A stretch of DNA of 64,000 bases. Origin: UBA6926 sp045562535. GTDB taxonomy: Bacteria > Chloroflexota > Dehalococcoidia > UBA6926. Shown here piece by piece: positions 60,907-64,000 of this stretch; position 1 is the first letter of the stretch; each line of letters starts with the position of its first letter. The stretch spans positions 1 to 64,000 of the forward strand of contig JBJKVP010000005.1 of NCBI GenBank assembly GCA_045562535.1, written 5' to 3'. Made by a program: the position numbers and the translations under genes. The notes under the pieces were generated by a model. The model saw only the letters and a program-made list of their open reading frames with translations. It had not been told where the DNA came from and did not search any database.

Positions 60907-62790
60907 ATGAATATTGATGCTTTAATACAAATCTCTAATTTTGCTCTTTTGATCCCTTTCTTTCCTCTTTTGTCTTTTATAATCTTGACTGTTTTCGGGC
61001 TATACAGAAAACATCGTTTCTCTTCTCTGATTAGCGTAACTTCAATCGGGTTGGCATTTGTTTTTTCTTTGTTACTGCTGAATTTATTATTATCTCAAGG
61101 TAGCTCTGAAGAAAATTGGACCTGGATTAGTGTCGGCTCTTTCTCCTTTGAAATAGGTTATACCGTCGACGCTATATCAGTTTTGATGGCGTTATTAGTT
61201 ACATCGGTATCCCTTTCGGTGCAAATATACTCACTTTCCTATATGAATGGAGATCCAAGATTTGGATGGTATTACGCTGCACATTCTATTTTTGCATCTT
61301 CGATGCTAGCTTTGGTTTTGACCAATAGCCTTCTATTTCTGTATATCTCCTGGGAATTAGTGGGTCTTTCATCCTTCCTTTTGATTGGATTTTGGTACGA
61401 AAAACGTTCTGCAGCTGAGGCCGCGAAGAAGGCTTTTATTACTACTAGATTTGGTGACGTAGGTTTACTTATTGCGATAATAATGTTGTATATAGAAACT
61501 GAAACGTTCCATATACAAGAGATAATTGCTAATTTGGCGGTTATTGATGGCCCTATATTAACAATCATCGCTTTACTGCTATTTTTGGGTGCAATGGGAA
61601 AGAGCGCCCAAATTCCTTTTCATATATGGCTTCCTGACGCCATGGAAGGACCTACTCCAGTAAGTGCGTTAATACACGCAGCTACCATGGTAGCTGCCGG
61701 AGTGTTCTTGGTAGCAAGACTCTTTGAAATTTTTGTTACCCAGCCATCTGTATTGTGGTTTATTTGTTTGATCGGTATATCTACATCGATCCTAGCTGGA
61801 CTTATGGCTCTTGGTAATGTTGATTTCAAGAAGATATTGGCTTATTCAACGGTTAGCCAGTTAGGCTTGATGTTTGTTGCTCTAGGAGCATCAGGCCTTG
61901 GGGATCATGATAGCCAGCACTCTCCCGCTGCTGGATTGTTTCATCTTGTTACCCATGGTTATTTTAAGGCTCTGCTTTTCCTTCTAGCGGGTGTCGCTTT
62001 GCATTCGATACATAAATCTGCTGCCACGATTTATGAAGTTCGAGGTCTAGGAAAGAAAGCCCCTATAACAGCGATTGCTATGATAATTGGCGCACTGTGT
62101 CTAATTGGTATACCTCCATTCAGTGGCTTTTTCAGTAAAGAAATGATCTTAGCCGGCCCTCTAGAAATAGGAGGGGTAGGAGGAATTGTATTATTTTTAG
62201 CAGTGTTATTCGCTTGCTTTTTGAGTGCAATATATATGACGAGGTTAGTCTTAGTTGTTTTACAAGGTGATAGTGTATTGAATGATGGTGAACTAAAAGA
62301 TCCTCCCCTAGCGATGTTGTTGCCTATTATTGTTCTAACAGGAACCTCTATTGTTGCAGGGCTCATGTTGGCAGGCCCCTGGAATATTTTAGGGTTTATT
62401 TCAGAAGGTTTGAGTTACCATGTGGATTACATTCTAGCAAGTTTATCAGTCGTAGTAGGTGCGGGCGGCATCATAATAGGATTGATTTGTTTTAACAAGG
62501 TAGATAAATTATCACCCGATGTTGTTAGATATTTGAGGCCATTAAATTTGTGGGTTGATAACGGATTCTATTTCGATCGAGTTACAAATTGGATGATCCA
62601 AAAAGGCACTCTTGCTATTGCAAATCTCGTGGCTCTTTTTGACAGGAAAATTATAAATGATTTCTTTGTAGATGGAATAGGTATGTCGCCAAACTTAATA
62701 GGAGGATTCATGAGATTTGCTCAAACAGGGTACGTTACACATTATGTTACCGTTCTCTCTCGATCTCAGTCGTCATATTATTTGGGATAG
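60907..62790 (+). CDS. nuoL: NADH-quinone oxidoreductase subunit L
   Basis: A 627-residue ND5-type antiporter-like subunit with about 16 membrane helices. The TTRFGDVG motif near 171, KSAQIPFHIWLPDAMEGPTP near 230 and STVSQLG near 314 are diagnostic. The C-terminal part has the long lateral-helix region. It follows nuoK closely and precedes nuoN. In many genomes nuoM lies at this junction, but here it has moved to the operon front. Confidence 0.95.
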   Translation: MNIDALIQISNFALLIPFFPLLSFIILTVFGLYRKHRFSSLISVTSIGLAFVFSLLLLNLLLSQGSSEENWTWISVGSFSFEIGYTVDAISVLMALLVTSVSLSVQIYSLSYMNGDPRFGWYYAAHSIFASSMLALVLTNSLLFLYISWELVGLSSFLLIGFWYEKRSAAEAAKKAFITTRFGDVGLLIAIIMLYIETETFHIQEIIANLAVIDGPILTIIALLLFLGAMGKSAQIPFHIWLPDAMEGPTPVSALIHAATMVAAGVFLVARLFEIFVTQPSVLWFICLIGISTSILAGLMALGNVDFKKILAYSTVSQLGLMFVALGASGLGDHDSQHSPAAGLFHLVTHGYFKALLFLLAGVALHSIHKSAATIYEVRGLGKKAPITAIAMIIGALCLIGIPPFSGFFSKEMILAGPLEIGGVGGIVLFLAVLFACFLSAIYMTRLVLVVLQGDSVLNDGELKDPPLAMLLPIIVLTGTSIVAGLMLAGPWNILGFISEGLSYHVDYILASLSVVVGAGGIIIGLICFNKVDKLSPDVVRYLRPLNLWVDNGFYFDRVTNWMIQKGTLAIANLVALFDRKIINDFFVDGIGMSPNLIGGFMRFAQTGYVTHYVTVLSRSQSSYYLG

Positions 62791-62819
62791 CCGTATTTGC
62801 GTGAATAGGAGATAACTTA

Positions 62820-64000
62820 ATGAATTGGTCGCTGCTTTTTCCTGCATACAGTGTTATTGGCATCGCTTTGTCGGTTATGCTTCTCGATATTATTTTTCCC
62901 AAAATTAATAAATCTGCATTAGGATATGTTTCTGGAATAACACTCGTAATAGCGGCAGTAGTAGTGTGGTTTGTTCACCCTGAAAAACCTGAATCATTTG
63001 GTCAAGGGATTATAGTATTTGATGATTTTACAAGGTATTTCACGGTGTTTTTTATGGTGATTACAGGTATAACAATACTATGTTCTATAAAATTTATTGA
63101 ATCCTTAGATCATGGAGCTGAGTATTATGGGCTGTTAATCCTTTCTGTAGTGGGTGCGATGGGCATGGCTGCATCCAAAGAATTGGTGACTGCGTATATT
63201 TCACTTGAGTTACTGGCATTTTGTTCCTATGTTTTAGTTTCATTTTCGTGGAAAGAAAATAGGTCAAATGAAGCAGGTATTAAATATATTTTATTAGGTG
63301 CTGTAGCGTCTGCATTTATGCTATTTGGAATAAGTTATATATATGGTGTAACTGGCTCAACTATGTATGGACAGATTTCTGAAACCGTATTGAATTCATT
63401 AAACCCGGGCTTAATGCTAGGGCTTGTTCTGTTAACTACTGGACTAGCGTTTAAGATCGCAGCTGTGCCATTCCATATGTGGATACCAGATGTATATGAG
63501 GGAGGGCCAATACCTATTAGTGCCTATTTAGCGGTCGTAAGTAAAGCCGCAGCGCTGGCAATGTTTATGCGGCTAGCCGCCTCTATTTTCGTTAATGTAA
63601 TAGAAGTATGGTCAATAATATTGATTCTCCTTGCTGTAGCCAGTTTGGTATTAGGTAATCTAGTCGCTATAAAGCAAACAAATATTAAGAGACTAATGGC
63701 TTATTCAAGTATAGGCCAAGTTGGGTTTTTCTTGTTAGGAATAGCAGCTTTCATTTCGAACGATCCGAGCCAACAAGCTTCAGGATTACTGATACATTCT
63801 GTGAGCTACGGACTAGCAACATTAACTGCGTTTATGGCCATACTAGCCATCTACAATCAAACTGGGATTGAAGAAATTAAGGACTATGCAGGGCTTTCGC
63901 AGCGTAGCCCGTTCATAGCTTTAGTAATAACAGTTTCTTTCTTTAGTTTAGCGGGGTTCCCATTTTTTATTGGATTTGCATCAAAATTTTATTTGTTTGC
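62820..64000 (+). CDS. nuoN: NADH-quinone oxidoreductase subunit N (cut by window end)
   Basis: The frame is open from the ATG at 62820 (with AATAGGAGAT upstream) to the last base, giving at least 393 residues of an ND2-type antiporter-like subunit. Seen motifs include AYISLELLAFCSY near 122, KIAAVPFHMWIPDVYEGGP near 212, MAYSSIGQVGF near 292 and LAGFPFFIGFASKFY near the cut. The end of the gene and anything after it lie outside the window. Confidence 0.93.
   Translation, partial: MNWSLLFPAYSVIGIALSVMLLDIIFPKINKSALGYVSGITLVIAAVVVWFVHPEKPESFGQGIIVFDDFTRYFTVFFMVITGITILCSIKFIESLDHGAEYYGLLILSVVGAMGMAASKELVTAYISLELLAFCSYVLVSFSWKENRSNEAGIKYILLGAVASAFMLFGISYIYGVTGSTMYGQISETVLNSLNPGLMLGLVLLTTGLAFKIAAVPFHMWIPDVYEGGPIPISAYLAVVSKAAALAMFMRLAASIFVNVIEVWSIILILLAVASLVLGNLVAIKQTNIKRLMAYSSIGQVGFFLLGIAAFISNDPSQQASGLLIHSVSYGLATLTAFMAILAIYNQTGIEEIKDYAGLSQRSPFIALVITVSFFSLAGFPFFIGFASKFYLF

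Overview
The window is 64 kb of AT-rich (roughly 38-40 % GC by eye) bacterial chromosome with tightly packed genes. It shows no insertion sequence, prophage, CRISPR array or rRNA. Gene content suggests a free-living, probably marine, member of the Chloroflexota (SAR202/Dehalococcoidia-like). The hints are two tandem-fused family III CoA-transferases, an orphan xanthine-dehydrogenase-type Mo subunit, a FedA-like membrane protein, a beta' subunit with a long N-terminal insertion, and a GlnR-type regulator beside two glutamine synthetases. The assignment is inferred from families only. TTG start codons are common.

Layout. 0-3 kb: the 3' end of a gene made of 129-bp tandem repeats, an OmpR-type response regulator with its histidine kinase, a tRNA-Glu and a small acidic protein. 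3.2-6.9 kb: a minus-strand copper operon (YHS/Cys-rich protein, CsoR-like repressor, CopA, small YHS protein) with a G/C-tract operator lying in the promoter spacer. 7-18 kb: lipid/CoA and metal-related genes (SDR, acyl-CoA dehydrogenase, His-rich cupredoxin-like lipoprotein, multi-pass membrane protein with a symmetric six-Cys motif, two double CoA-transferases, Mo hydroxylase). 18-29 kb: leuS, divergent from rpoB-rpoC. The rpoBC genes have a perfect-consensus promoter and a terminator-like hairpin in the leader. 29-38.5 kb: a DUF1461/Lit-like protein, then nitrogen assimilation (GlnR-like regulator, two glutamine synthetases, GltB). 38.5-54 kb: mixed housekeeping genes, namely enoyl-CoA hydratase, a thioredoxin-fold lipoprotein, FmdB, MFS, PHP, DinG-like helicase, OGG1-like glycosylase, CCA/polyA polymerase family, RNase III, HisC-HisB, PurC/PurS and Tat translocase parts. 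54-64 kb: a complex I operon in the order nuoM-A-B-C-D-H-I-J-K-L-N, with nuoN cut by the window end.

How it fits together. The copper operon is probably autoregulated by its CsoR, whose third metal ligand is His rather than Cys. The nitrogen block looks like a GlnR regulon: a regulator with a degenerate receiver domain lies just upstream of glnA, whose promoter carries two GTAAC half-sites 11 bp apart in place of a -35 box. The complex I genes would feed respiratory electron transfer. nuoE/F/G are absent from the visible part, and nuoM has moved to the front of the operon. The most unusual signals are the near-identical 129-bp coding repeats, the CxxCxxC-x6-CxxCxxC membrane protein paired with a His-rich lipoprotein, the tandem CoA-transferases that appear to keep the catalytic Asp only in their C-terminal halves, and the rpoBC leader hairpin.
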